NCBI GenBank assembly: GCA_964596165.1
Contig: CAZQTW010000058.1
Location: 1-40,860, forward strand
Direction: 5' to 3'
DNA from: CAYUQT01 sp964596165
GTDB taxonomy: Bacteria; Planctomycetota; Phycisphaerae; UBA1845; JAFGLZ01
Length of the DNA stretch: 40,860 nucleotides
Part shown: in pieces, positions 8,253 through 16,664 of the stretch
Layout: each line of letters opens with the position of its first letter
Position numbering within the stretch: position 1 is the stretch's first letter
Notes under the pieces: generated by a model
What the model saw: only the letters and a program-made list of their open reading frames with translations
What the model was told of the DNA's origin: nothing
The model's database searches: none
Program-made: the position numbers and the translations under genes

Positions 8253-9737
8253 ATGAACCTGAAATGGCCAACCAAGATGTATATCGGGGGTAAGTGGGTA
8301 ACCTCGCAAGAGGGACGAACGTTGCCGGCGGTCAACCCGGCGACCGGCGAGACGCTGACCGAAGTGAGCCTCGGCGGTCCCCGGGAGGTTGATCTCGCCG
8401 TCGCCGCCGCCCGCAAGGCGTTCGACGAGGGGCCCTGGCCCAGAATGGAACCGTTGGAGCGCGGCCGATACCTATGGCGGATGGCCGAGGGCATTCGCAA
8501 GCGGTTCGACGAGCTGTCGTTGACCGACACGCTGAACATGGGGAAACCCATCCGCGACACCAAGGGCTGGGACACGCCGGTATCCGCGCAACTCTTCGAA
8601 AGCTACGCCGGGCTGTGCGACAAGATCGCCGGCAAGTGCTTCGGCGGGTTTCCCGAGAGCGTGCAGCTCCAGCTCCGCGTACCGTTCGGCGTGGTGGCAT
8701 CGATCGCGCCGTGGAACTATCCGCTGACCAACGCGGCGATCAAGATTACCCCCGCGCTGGCGTGCGGCAACTGCATGGTCTTGAAGCCCTCGCAACTCAC
8801 GCCGTTGACCGCCCTGATGCTGTGCGAGATTGCGGAGGAGGTCGGACTGCCGCCCGGCGTGTTGAACGTCGTCCACGGACTGGCCTCCGAGATGGGGCAC
8901 TCGCTGGTCTCGCACCCCGGCGTCGATAAGGTGAGCCTCACCGGCCGATTGCAGACCGGCCAGACGATCATGAAGGCCGCCGCCGAGGGTGTGAAAAGTA
9001 TCACGCTGGAGTTGGGCGGCAAGACGCCGAACGTGATCTTCGCCGACGCGCCGCTCGACAACGTCGTCAACGACATCCTCACCATGATCTTCGTCAACAT
9101 GGGTCAGGTCTGCGTCGCCGCCTCGCGCGTGCTGGTGCAGGAGAGCCTGCACGACGAACTGGTGGATCGGCTGGTCGCCAAGACCAAGACGCTCCGCCAA
9201 GGCGACCCCACCGACGAGCGCAACCACCTCGGTTGTGTCTCCTCGGCGTCACACCTTCGGACCATCGAGCAGTACGTTGAACGGGCGAAGGCCGAGAAGG
9301 CGCGTCTGGTCATCGGCGGCGAGCGGCCGAAGGATGCCGCGCTGGCCAAAGGATGTTTCTACAAGCCGACGATCTTCGACCGGGTCTCGCCCGAGATGAC
9401 GATTGCGAGGGAAGAGGTCTTCGGGCCGGTGCTTGCGATTCTGACATTCAAGACCGAGGAAGAAGCGGTGCGGCTGGCGAACGACAATCCGTTTGGACTG
9501 ATGGCCTGTCTGTGGACGAAGGATGCGACTCGGGCGATGCGCGTCGCGCGACAGCTTCGAGCGGGCAAGGTGGCCGTCAACGGCGGCGGCGGCTTTCGCC
9601 CGTGTGCGCCCATGGCCGGTCACAAGCTGAGCGGCATCGGCAGCGACCTGGGCTTGGACGACGCGATTCACGAATACACGCTCAGCAAGACGATTCTGTA
9701 CTCGGTCTCGGACGAGAAATGCCCGTGGCCGGAGTAG
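8253..9737 (+). CDS. NAD(P)-dependent aldehyde dehydrogenase
   Basis: A 494-residue enzyme of the ALDH superfamily, the usual length for betaine/retinal-type aldehyde dehydrogenases, which oxidise an aldehyde to its carboxylic acid in the cytoplasm. Visible motifs are the oxyanion-hole region APWNYP, LKPSQLTPLTAL in the cofactor site, the general base Glu253 in ELGGK, the catalytic Cys287 in GQVCVAASR, and EEVFGPVLA near the C-terminus. The cofactor helix motif, normally GS/GT followed by a second Gly (as in FTGSTxxG), reads LTGRLQTG here, with Arg232 replacing the usual Ser. This may alter cofactor binding. GAGGAG six bases before the ATG supports the start. The gene stands alone, so the aldehyde substrate cannot be inferred. 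Confidence 0.93.
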   Translation: MNLKWPTKMYIGGKWVTSQEGRTLPAVNPATGETLTEVSLGGPREVDLAVAAARKAFDEGPWPRMEPLERGRYLWRMAEGIRKRFDELSLTDTLNMGKPIRDTKGWDTPVSAQLFESYAGLCDKIAGKCFGGFPESVQLQLRVPFGVVASIAPWNYPLTNAAIKITPALACGNCMVLKPSQLTPLTALMLCEIAEEVGLPPGVLNVVHGLASEMGHSLVSHPGVDKVSLTGRLQTGQTIMKAAAEGVKSITLELGGKTPNVIFADAPLDNVVNDILTMIFVNMGQVCVAASRVLVQESLHDELVDRLVAKTKTLRQGDPTDERNHLGCVSSASHLRTIEQYVERAKAEKARLVIGGERPKDAALAKGCFYKPTIFDRVSPEMTIAREEVFGPVLAILTFKTEEEAVRLANDNPFGLMACLWTKDATRAMRVARQLRAGKVAVNGGGGFRPCAPMAGHKLSGIGSDLGLDDAIHEYTLSKTILYSVSDEKCPWPE

Positions 9738-9775
9738 TACTCGGTGGTATGGAGCCGCCTTGCTCGCGCCGTTCT

Positions 9776-9800
9776 CGACGCCATCGGCCTTCGGGCGTCG
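9776..9800 (+). other. GC-rich hairpin after the aldehyde dehydrogenase gene
   Basis: CGACGCC (9776-9782) pairs perfectly with GGCGTCG (9794-9800) across an 11-base loop, 38 bp past the stop codon. No T-run follows, so it is not a canonical intrinsic terminator. It could act as a weak or protein-assisted terminator, or be incidental in GC-rich DNA. Confidence 0.3.
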
Positions 9801-9888
9801 CCGGCGAGCGCCACTCGGCAAGGCCGCGTTGGAGTGCGTCCATTCCCGCAGACGGGCCGTCGTGTATTGTTCTGAGGAGGATCGCCTC

Positions 9889-10758
9889 ATGGAGTGCGTG
9901 AGGATGCCGCTGTTGTGCGCTGTAATGAGCGCCCTGGGAATCGCGGCTGAGACACCAGACTCCGGTCCCCTCGCACCGGCGGACCATGGACCGGTCGTCC
10001 AATCACATGCCGTCCTTACGGTGGCGGAAGGCAAACGGCTCATCGCCAAGGCAGTCGTACAGATGCCGATCGTTCAGGCCGCCCTCAAGGACGGCATGGT
10101 CATCGTCTGCAAGGGCACGACCAATACCTATGTGGCCGAGGAGTTGCTGGGTCGCAAGATTCCGCATGGGGCCTATGTCTACGGCAATGTGACGCCACAG
10201 AAGGGCGGCCGACCGATGCCCAAGGTCGCGCCCGTGGCCGAGGTCATCTTCGTGAAGGGACAGCATCGTCCGCAGTTGACGTTGGATGCCGCATTGCAGC
10301 AGCTCTCGCCGGGCGATGTGGTGATCAAGGGCGGTAATGCACTCGACTACGCCAACAAGACCGTCGGTGTGTGGACCGGCAGCCCGACCGGGGGCACGAC
10401 CGGCAAGATCACTCCCGCACTGACCGAGCGCAAGGCGCACCTTGTCATCCCCATCGGCTTGGAGAAGCTTGTGGCCGGCCGTATTGAGGACATCGCCGCC
10501 CGCAGCGTCGAGCCGGTCGAGGGCGAGGGCAAGCTACCACGGATGCGCCTCCTCAAGGGGAACATCGTGACCGAGATCGAGGCCCTGAAGATCCTGGCGA
10601 ACGTGGATGCATTTCAGGCCTCGGCTGGCGGCGTCGGCGGAGCCGAAGGGGGAGTATGGTTGGTCTGGCGGGGCAAGCGCGAGGATGTTGAGAAGGCCCG
10701 CTCGATCGTCGCCGGCTTGCAGGGAGAGCCACCGTTCATTCCGCCTCATGGCGACTGA
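9889..10758 (+). CDS. Conserved-looking protein of unknown function, probably exported
   Basis: About 289 residues. I do not recognise the family. The first ~20 residues form a hydrophobic segment typical of a signal peptide or anchor. The rest is soluble, alpha/beta-like and glycine-rich, with three blocks that look conserved: GMVIVCKGTTNTYVAEELLG from about residue 69, SPGDVVIKGGNALDYANKTV from about 140, and a Gly/Thr-rich turn (GSPTGGTTGKI) soon after, followed by LVIPIGLEKLV. The order of these blocks suggests a ligand-binding domain, but no catalytic residues can be named. The frame extends to 9760, but the ATG at 9889 has GAGGAGG eight bases upstream, the best ribosome site in this region. 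Gene debris lies immediately downstream. Confidence 0.7.
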   Translation: MECVRMPLLCAVMSALGIAAETPDSGPLAPADHGPVVQSHAVLTVAEGKRLIAKAVVQMPIVQAALKDGMVIVCKGTTNTYVAEELLGRKIPHGAYVYGNVTPQKGGRPMPKVAPVAEVIFVKGQHRPQLTLDAALQQLSPGDVVIKGGNALDYANKTVGVWTGSPTGGTTGKITPALTERKAHLVIPIGLEKLVAGRIEDIAARSVEPVEGEGKLPRMRLLKGNIVTEIEALKILANVDAFQASAGGVGGAEGGVWLVWRGKREDVEKARSIVAGLQGEPPFIPPHGD

Positions 10759-10773
10759 CCCTCGATCCCGATT

Positions 10774-10930
10774 GACCTGCGGGCATTCACGCGGGGTATT
10801 GTATCGGGTGCCGCCGCGCGGCGCGATGTGCTGCACAACGGTAAGCCGGTGTTGCCCGGCCTGGAGAACCTGCGGGCGCTCCAAGCGGCGTGCCCGATGC
10901 TCAAGTTCTCCGATACGGCGGTCGCACCTG
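10774..10930 (+). pseudogene. Unidentified coding fragment
   Basis: A protein-like stretch with no start codon or ribosome site, containing DLRAFTRGIVSG and then GKPVLPGLENLRALQAACP. It ends in a frame change just before the carbon-nitrogen hydrolase fragment. Its composition resembles real coding sequence more than the shadow frames around it. I cannot name the parent family. It looks like the remains of a gene. Confidence 0.35.
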
Positions 10931-11226
10931 ATCAGCCCGGCGGCCGAGAACGGCATGTATGTGCTGTCGGCCGGCAGCATCACGCGATCGCAGACGGCCC
11001 CGACGTGCCTGATCGACCCGGACGGGCGCATCCTGGCCTCGGCCCCGAGGAACCAGTTGAATGCCCGATTACAAGCCCCGGCGCGATGAAGCATCCGGAC
11101 GGGGGCATCCTGTCTTCGGCCCCGAGTAACCGCGAGGCATTGATTACCGGCGTCGTCGAGTGGAAGCCGCCTACGCCCAGCCGATCGGGCATTGTCGCCG
11201 AGTCCCGGCGGTTGTGCGGGCTCTGA
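10928..11226 (+). pseudogene. Carbon-nitrogen hydrolase (nitrilase-like) C-terminal remnant
   Basis: The frame from about 10928 reads AAENGMYVLSAGSI and then CLIDPDGRILASAP, the pattern of the second half of nitrilase/amidase-superfamily enzymes (residues around the catalytic Cys loop and the following IIDPDGRVLA strand). It stops at 11089. A second frame begins at the overlapping ATG (11086) and repeats PDGGILSSAPSNREALI before ending at 11226. The catalytic Glu and Lys of the family are not present, and neither piece has a ribosome site. The doubling comes from a diverged 37-bp direct repeat. This is a dead fragment rather than a small gene; the family call rests on one motif block. Confidence 0.5.
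11018..11131 (+). repeat. Diverged direct repeat inside the nitrilase-like remnant
   Basis: Copies at 11018-11054 and 11095-11131, spaced 77 bp apart, agree at 33 of 37 positions by eye. Because 77 is not a multiple of three, the duplication shifts the frame, and both copies encode the same PDGxILxSAPxN block in different frames. Confidence 0.7.
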
Positions 11227-11317
11227 GAACACGAACAGGCGCAACACTCACCCGTTGCGAGTTCCGAGACTGGACTGCTGAAACCGGCGACAGACCCCAG
11301 ATGTCAAAGCTTCCGAA

Positions 11318-12886
11318 TCAAGGTCGATTGCCCTGAGAAGTGGTTCTTGCATCGGGGGATGGCTGCGGCTCGCCCTTGGGACGGTATATCCGTGCCGCCT
11401 CGAGGCCGGGCACATCAACCGGCCGGTAACGCTTCGACATCGCCCGGAGCCACCGCCGACTGAACGTATCGGTCGATTGATACATCGGATCGGCCTGCGG
11501 GTTGAGGACGATCGCTGCGATCCGGCCTTCCTGGATCTGTGCAAGCAGGGCATGGTCGTCGAAGGTTCCCGCGTCGCTCATGAAGGTGAACAAGTAGGTG
11601 TCCGTCATGATCGAACGCGGACAATACAAGCCCATCTCGCCGAATTGACTCAGAATGGGGCCGTTGAGGCCATTGAGGTAGGTGCCCAAGCGGCCGAAGA
11701 ACTCGGCACGCTCACGATTAGATTCGGTGCGATACTCAAACGTCCGCCAGCTCGCGGGCATTTCGCCGAGGCGCAGGGCCGCGAGGGGAACGTAGTACAC
11801 CGTGGCTAACACCAACGCCAACGTCAGGGCGAGCGACTCCCCCGGTGCATTCGGGCCCCGCCGCCACCACCGCCCCATCTCGCGCCCGGCCAGAACGCAA
11901 GCGACGGCCAGCGGCTGCATGTAGTAGTAGACGTCGGATCCGTCGCGATACGTCCCTGCCAGGGCCAACCCCAGCGACACCGCGAACAGCAGGGTCAGAG
12001 GGTCCCCGATTCGCCGCATCCACTCGGAAGTCAGCGCCGCGACGGCAATCACCAGGGGAACGACCGCTTGTCCGGAGACCTTAAGAAACAGTGCCGGTAC
12101 GGTGGCCAACGTCGTCTTGCCCTTGAGTACGGCCAGTGTGTTCAGGAAGTAGAGCCCGTGGGTGACTTTCTCCAACAGGATCAACCCGCCTCCGAACAGA
12201 ACAAGGCAGAGGGCGGCGTAATACGCGGTCTGCCGCTGTCTACCCTTAAGCAGCAACCACAGCACGGTAACGAGCGGGCCCGCGATCGCGGATTGTTTGT
12301 AAAGGAAGGCCGCCAGAAACACGACGGCGGAACTGTACAGGAACGCACGACGACCGGAAGGCACCATCAGAGCGACACCCAGCAAGGTGAGCAGACACGC
12401 CGGGCCGTCGGGGCGAAAGGAAACCTCGATACGGGCCAGGACCTGATCGGCCGTCAGAAACACGAGGCCCATCGCGATGGCAAGCTTGGGAGGGACATTC
12501 CACCTCGCCCGCAGCAGCCAGACGATCAACGCGGCAGTGCCCACCACGGAAGCCAACGAAATGCACCGTCCTATCAGGAAGAGAGTATGCGGTTCGGCGT
12601 GGATCCAACGGCCGATGTAGGCGACAGGCAGATAGGCGGCCGGTCCATAGAAGGCGACCACGTGAGGGACAACTCGCCAATCGGCGTAGAGCGGCCCGCC
12701 CTGTTGAACGCGACGGGTGACTTGGACACACGCGCCCTCCCCCCAGGTCGTCTCGCCAGGGCGTTCAAGCAAGACCGCCGTCGTCAGGGCGTGCGAAACC
12801 AAGAGGACACCCATGGCGATCAGAAAGCCACCGCTGAGCCAGGTCTGCAGGGACCGCATTTTAGAAGGTGCAGGAATCTCAAGCAT
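11318..12886 (-). CDS. Polytopic membrane protein, GT39/GT-C-like glycosyltransferase
   Basis: 522 residues with about eleven hydrophobic helices in the first ~390 positions, then a soluble C-terminal domain. In the first extracytoplasmic loop the sequence runs TTWGEGACVQVTRRVQQGG, and Glu51 is a plausible counterpart of the acidic catalytic residue of GT-C enzymes, although the classic D-E/D-D pair is not clear. A second loop has VSFRPDGPACL, a motif often seen in this class of bacterial membrane glycosyltransferases. Likely role: transfer of a polyprenyl-linked sugar at the periplasmic face. The ATG at 12886 is preceded by AAGGGCGG, a weak ribosome site. It is divergent from the next GT39-like gene, suggesting shared control of an envelope glycan locus. 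Confidence 0.7.
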   Translation of the reverse strand: MLEIPAPSKMRSLQTWLSGGFLIAMGVLLVSHALTTAVLLERPGETTWGEGACVQVTRRVQQGGPLYADWRVVPHVVAFYGPAAYLPVAYIGRWIHAEPHTLFLIGRCISLASVVGTAALIVWLLRARWNVPPKLAIAMGLVFLTADQVLARIEVSFRPDGPACLLTLLGVALMVPSGRRAFLYSSAVVFLAAFLYKQSAIAGPLVTVLWLLLKGRQRQTAYYAALCLVLFGGGLILLEKVTHGLYFLNTLAVLKGKTTLATVPALFLKVSGQAVVPLVIAVAALTSEWMRRIGDPLTLLFAVSLGLALAGTYRDGSDVYYYMQPLAVACVLAGREMGRWWRRGPNAPGESLALTLALVLATVYYVPLAALRLGEMPASWRTFEYRTESNRERAEFFGRLGTYLNGLNGPILSQFGEMGLYCPRSIMTDTYLFTFMSDAGTFDDHALLAQIQEGRIAAIVLNPQADPMYQSTDTFSRRWLRAMSKRYRPVDVPGLEAARIYRPKGEPQPSPDARTTSQGNRP

Positions 12887-12993
12887 ACAGCCGCCCTTGC
12901 GCCGGAACGAGCAGGTACGTGGCAGGCCCGCGGTTACCCGCTGCTGGCATCGGGTCCGCCAGTCCGCATACGCGTCCCCCTTCTCAATCCGTC

Positions 12994-13023
12994 TTGACCC
13001 TTCTTCGGATCAGCAGATAGAGT
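12994..13023 (+). promoter_or_regulatory. Candidate promoter of the 13062 glycosyltransferase gene
   Basis: TTGACC (12994-12999), an 18-bp spacer and TAGAGT (13018-13023). The -35 matches at five of six positions; the -10 is weak. It lies between the divergent glycosyltransferase genes and points towards the plus-strand one. Confidence 0.35.
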
Positions 13024-13061
13024 GTTGAGGAGCACATGACTTCCTCTTGGACAGTATAGAT

Positions 13062-15086
13062 ATGCCGCCTCAGCGGGTAAATCAGCACATCCCCCCAGGA
13101 ACCTCCTCCATACTCTCCTTCCTGAGTTCGAACAGGACTCTGAACGAGTTTGTGGTCAATCCATGGCTGGCGTTGACGCCGATCCTGGCTATTGCCCTGG
13201 CGTTTCGCACTTACGATCTTGATGCAATCACACTCCTGCATGACGAGCATCGCGATCTTCCTCCCGCGATTGCCCACGGGGAGCGCCTCAATCCGTTCGA
13301 TCTTACGGAAGCGCTCGCTCGCGATGATCCCAGTCAGGCACGGTTGCCCTATTACCTGTCGGCGCTGGCGGTCAAGTTGTTCACCTCGCACGTGTCCTTC
13401 TGGGTAGGCAGTATCCTGGCGTTAGGGCTGACTTGCGGGGTCTTCGGCCTGGCCGCGCCTACCCCGATCGGTCGCTGGGCGGCGCTGCTGCCCCTGGGTT
13501 GCACCATCTTGATGGTCCTCATCCTGGGGTGGCCTCGACCTCCATCCGAACAGATTGTGGCCGCCCGTATGATATCCGCCGTGTTCGGCACGTTTGGGGT
13601 TCTGGTGACGTATCTCTTGGGCCGCGAGGTCTATGGCCACTGGGCCGGCTTGTTCGCCGCGGCAACGCTTGCGGTCTCCACGCTGGACATTGGTTTCAAT
13701 CGGTGCGCTGCCACCTCGGGGGATACGTTTGCCGCCACCTTCTTCGTCCTCGCGACGTGGCTGCTGTATCGCTCTCTGCGGCAGGGCGATGGGCAGTCCA
13801 TGATGGCGTGTGCCGCGGCATACGGCTTGGCTGTTGGGGGCAAACTAAGTGCGGTGCTCCTATGGCTGATTGCCGTGATCTATTTGGGGATCCGGTGGGC
13901 TTTGAGAGCGAAACCCGCCGGAACGACCTTTGCTGACACTCAGGGTTGGCGTCGATTGAAGTGGGCATCCGTGCTTCATTGCGGCCTACTGGTACCGTTG
14001 ATTGCGGTCTTCTTCTGGCCGGCGCTGTTCGGACAGCCGAATCCGACGGCTCGATTTGAAGTATGGCTGGCCGCGCTGAGCGCGTACCTCATTGGATTGG
14101 CCTGGCTGACTCGGTCGACATGGTCCGCTACCCGTGGGCACCAGATCTGGGCCGTGCTCAACATCTGTGTCGGTGGTGTCGTGGCTGCGGCGTTCTGCAC
14201 GCCCTTTCATCTTCGGGTGGAGGTCATTGGCGGTCTGTTCGAATGGTGGGGAGACTGGGCTGGAATTGAAGGTACCCAATCGAACGCTATGAGAGACGCC
14301 CTGGATGTATTCAAGGTCCTGCTGGTTCGACTGAAGACCCCGGTCAACTTCTTGGCCGCCGTGGGGGTTGTTTGGGCGCTGCGGCGCCGCAATATCGAGT
14401 GGGGTAGTCTGATTCTCATCACCATCGCCGTCTATATGGGGGCGGTTGCGGTGCTCACATGGAAGACGCTGAATTACCTCATGCAATTGCTGCCCCTGGC
14501 CCATGTGTTGGCGGGCGTGGCCGCGGTGGACATCACGCGTCGGCTCCGCCACCGAAACGACGTGCTCGGCATCGCGAGCGGCGCAGTACTGTGCGCGCTG
14601 GTCATCGCCCACTTGCTTCTGGCGGCGAGAATTCACCCCCACTACCTGCTCGACAGGAGTACATTGGAGAAGTACCTGAGCTTCGAGGGGCAACTGATGC
14701 CCACGGCGTATCATACCCAGCCCTTGCGACCTGGCGTTAGTTGGCTGGCGCAGAACGCCGATTCCCGATCGCATGTCGTTGTCTTCTTTCCGGCCGTCTT
14801 CGCCCCCAAGATTCAACACCAGGTGCTGAACGACTTGTTGGGAGTGGTCCAATTCGAGGTCCGGCGAACCTCACTCGTGCAGGCCAAGCAGATCACGATT
14901 GAAACCACAGCCGATCCCGACCGCGTCGGCAAATTCGATTATGTCTTCCTGCTCTGTTGCCACCCCGGGTGGTTGGGCCCTCGCTTGTCGGGCTACAGCG
15001 AAGTGCACCAAGTCAGTCTGAATGGAAAGACCTATGCGTGGATCTTTCATCGAAAGAGGGCTGGAACGGTCCCTGCCTTGCCGTAA
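13062..15086 (+). CDS. GT39-like membrane glycosyltransferase
   Basis: About 674 residues. Around twelve hydrophobic helices are followed by a soluble C-terminal domain of about 130 residues. The first loop carries FRTYDLDAITLLHDEHRDLP, giving the acidic pair (D-x-D and DE) expected in protein-O-mannosyltransferase/ArnT-like enzymes; the downstream LTEALARDDPSQARLPYYLS matches the loop that usually contacts the lipid donor. The start is uncertain: TTG at 13047 and ATG at 13062 are in frame. GAGGAG at 13027-13032 lies 14 bases before the TTG and is instead close to a seven-codon open frame (13036-13059) that ends two bases before the ATG at 13062. No partner genes follow on this strand. Confidence 0.8.
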   Translation: MPPQRVNQHIPPGTSSILSFLSSNRTLNEFVVNPWLALTPILAIALAFRTYDLDAITLLHDEHRDLPPAIAHGERLNPFDLTEALARDDPSQARLPYYLSALAVKLFTSHVSFWVGSILALGLTCGVFGLAAPTPIGRWAALLPLGCTILMVLILGWPRPPSEQIVAARMISAVFGTFGVLVTYLLGREVYGHWAGLFAAATLAVSTLDIGFNRCAATSGDTFAATFFVLATWLLYRSLRQGDGQSMMACAAAYGLAVGGKLSAVLLWLIAVIYLGIRWALRAKPAGTTFADTQGWRRLKWASVLHCGLLVPLIAVFFWPALFGQPNPTARFEVWLAALSAYLIGLAWLTRSTWSATRGHQIWAVLNICVGGVVAAAFCTPFHLRVEVIGGLFEWWGDWAGIEGTQSNAMRDALDVFKVLLVRLKTPVNFLAAVGVVWALRRRNIEWGSLILITIAVYMGAVAVLTWKTLNYLMQLLPLAHVLAGVAAVDITRRLRHRNDVLGIASGAVLCALVIAHLLLAARIHPHYLLDRSTLEKYLSFEGQLMPTAYHTQPLRPGVSWLAQNADSRSHVVVFFPAVFAPKIQHQVLNDLLGVVQFEVRRTSLVQAKQITIETTADPDRVGKFDYVFLLCCHPGWLGPRLSGYSEVHQVSLNGKTYAWIFHRKRAGTVPALP

Positions 15087-15289
15087 CGAACAACGAGGGG
15101 CCATGCATGGTTTCATGCGGTGGGGCTTCCATAAAGCGAGTAGACGGGTATCCCACGGCGACAGGTACGGCCGTCACGCGGCACGTTGTCAACCTCGGAC
15201 GGCAAAGGAGTATCGCCCGGATGGTGCCCGGCGAGATCCACGTCCTGTTGCGCGCTGGCAACATGCTCGATCTGAGAGAGATGCCGCCT

Positions 15290-16633
15290 CTATGCCTTTG
15301 TGGCCGCCTGCCAGGCATAGTAGACGGGGATCCCGCCCAGGATCGAGGCGAGGCTGATGCTCGACCACAGCGGCTGGCTGCGGAATGCAAAGACGATCAT
15401 CCAGGCGGTGCACGCCAGGAAGAGCAGCGGCACGACCGGATAGCCGGGCGTCCTGAACGGTCGTTCCATCCGGGGCCTTCGCACGCGCAGCACGAACACG
15501 GACATCACCACAAAGAACGATGATATCGACAGCCCCACGCCCGCATAGGTCAGGATGTTCCTAAACGTGCCGGAGAACAAGATCAGCAGCGTGCACGCCG
15601 CCTGGGAGACAATGGCCGCCGAGGGAACCCCCGTCTTCGGGCTCAGCCGACCGGCCGCCGCAGGGAAGAGCCCGTCCCTCGCCATGGCATAGTAGACCCG
15701 CGGGCCGATGAGTACGAAGGCCGACACCGAGGCCAACAACCCGACGCCAATCGAGACCGAAAGCGGCGCCGCGATCCACCGGCCGAACAATCGTTCCGCC
15801 GCCAAGGCGGCGATGGGTTCCACCCGGTCATACGACATGGCCCTAATCTCGCCGATCGGCAACGCGTAGACGTAGAGGCCATTAAACAGTAGATAGAGCA
15901 CGACGACCGCACCGCACCCCAACAGCAGCGACCGAGGGAGCAGCCGCGAAGGTTCCCGGACTTCGCCGGCGATGTATGTGGCCGCGTTCCAGCCGCCGTA
16001 GGAGAACATGACGTAGACCAGCGAGATGCCGAGGATGCCCCAGGGTACGTCGGATTCCGGGACATCCGCCGTGAAATGCTCGAGGCGGCCCCGCCGAAGA
16101 GCGACTCCGCCCACGACGATCATCAGCAACAGAACCAGCTTGAGGATCGTGCAGGCGTTCTGTACCCGCGAGCCCAATCCCTGGCCGCGAAGGTGTGCCG
16201 CCGTCAGGGCGATGATGACGAAGGCCGCCAGCCCACGCGTCGCGGCGGTCGTCACCGCCGAACCGTTTTCCATCCACGGCGAGACGAGGTAGCTTGCGGC
16301 CGCGTGCGACGCGATCGCCGCCGGCGCGGAGAACCCGATCACGAAACAGACCCATCCGTAGAGGAACGCCCAGAGGCGTCCGTAGGCCTCGCGGATGTAG
16401 ACGTACTCGCCGCCGGCATGTGGCATGGCCGTGGCGAGTTCCGCCACCGTCAGGGCGCCGCACAGCGCCAACAGTCCGCCGAGGGCCCATAGCCCGAGCA
16501 GCATCCAGGGGCTGCCCGTGTCCTTCAGGATGTACCCCGACGTCGTCAGGATGCCGACGCCCACCATGCTCGCAATGACCACGGAGGTGGCCGTCGACAA
16601 CCCGAAGACTCGGCGCAGCTCGTCCGTCGCCAA
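15290..16633 (-). CDS. APC-superfamily amino-acid permease
   Basis: 447 residues with about twelve hydrophobic helices, the standard size and topology for amino acid-polyamine-organocation transporters. The unwound first helix has GVGILTTSGYIL, corresponding to the Gly-rich GxGIFxxxG substrate-binding motif. Later blocks typical of the family are SYGGWNAATYIAGEVREPSR and ARDGLFPAAAGRLSPKTGVP. It should take up an amino acid or related amine in symport or exchange across the inner membrane; the substrate cannot be told from sequence alone. It starts with TTG at 16633, with AGGGAG seven bases upstream. It follows the O-methyltransferase by 31 bp and probably shares its transcript. Confidence 0.9.
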   Translation of the reverse strand: MATDELRRVFGLSTATSVVIASMVGVGILTTSGYILKDTGSPWMLLGLWALGGLLALCGALTVAELATAMPHAGGEYVYIREAYGRLWAFLYGWVCFVIGFSAPAAIASHAAASYLVSPWMENGSAVTTAATRGLAAFVIIALTAAHLRGQGLGSRVQNACTILKLVLLLMIVVGGVALRRGRLEHFTADVPESDVPWGILGISLVYVMFSYGGWNAATYIAGEVREPSRLLPRSLLLGCGAVVVLYLLFNGLYVYALPIGEIRAMSYDRVEPIAALAAERLFGRWIAAPLSVSIGVGLLASVSAFVLIGPRVYYAMARDGLFPAAAGRLSPKTGVPSAAIVSQAACTLLILFSGTFRNILTYAGVGLSISSFFVVMSVFVLRVRRPRMERPFRTPGYPVVPLLFLACTAWMIVFAFRSQPLWSSISLASILGGIPVYYAWQAATKA

Positions 16634-16664
16634 CGAATTCTCCCTCGCACCGGCGCCGTCCGCA

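Noticed and set aside
12068..12997. 309-codon plus-strand frame over the 11318-12886 gene
   Set aside because: Antisense shadow: Arg/Gln/Gly-rich, no hydrophobic pattern or motif, whereas the minus-strand protein has clear membrane helices.
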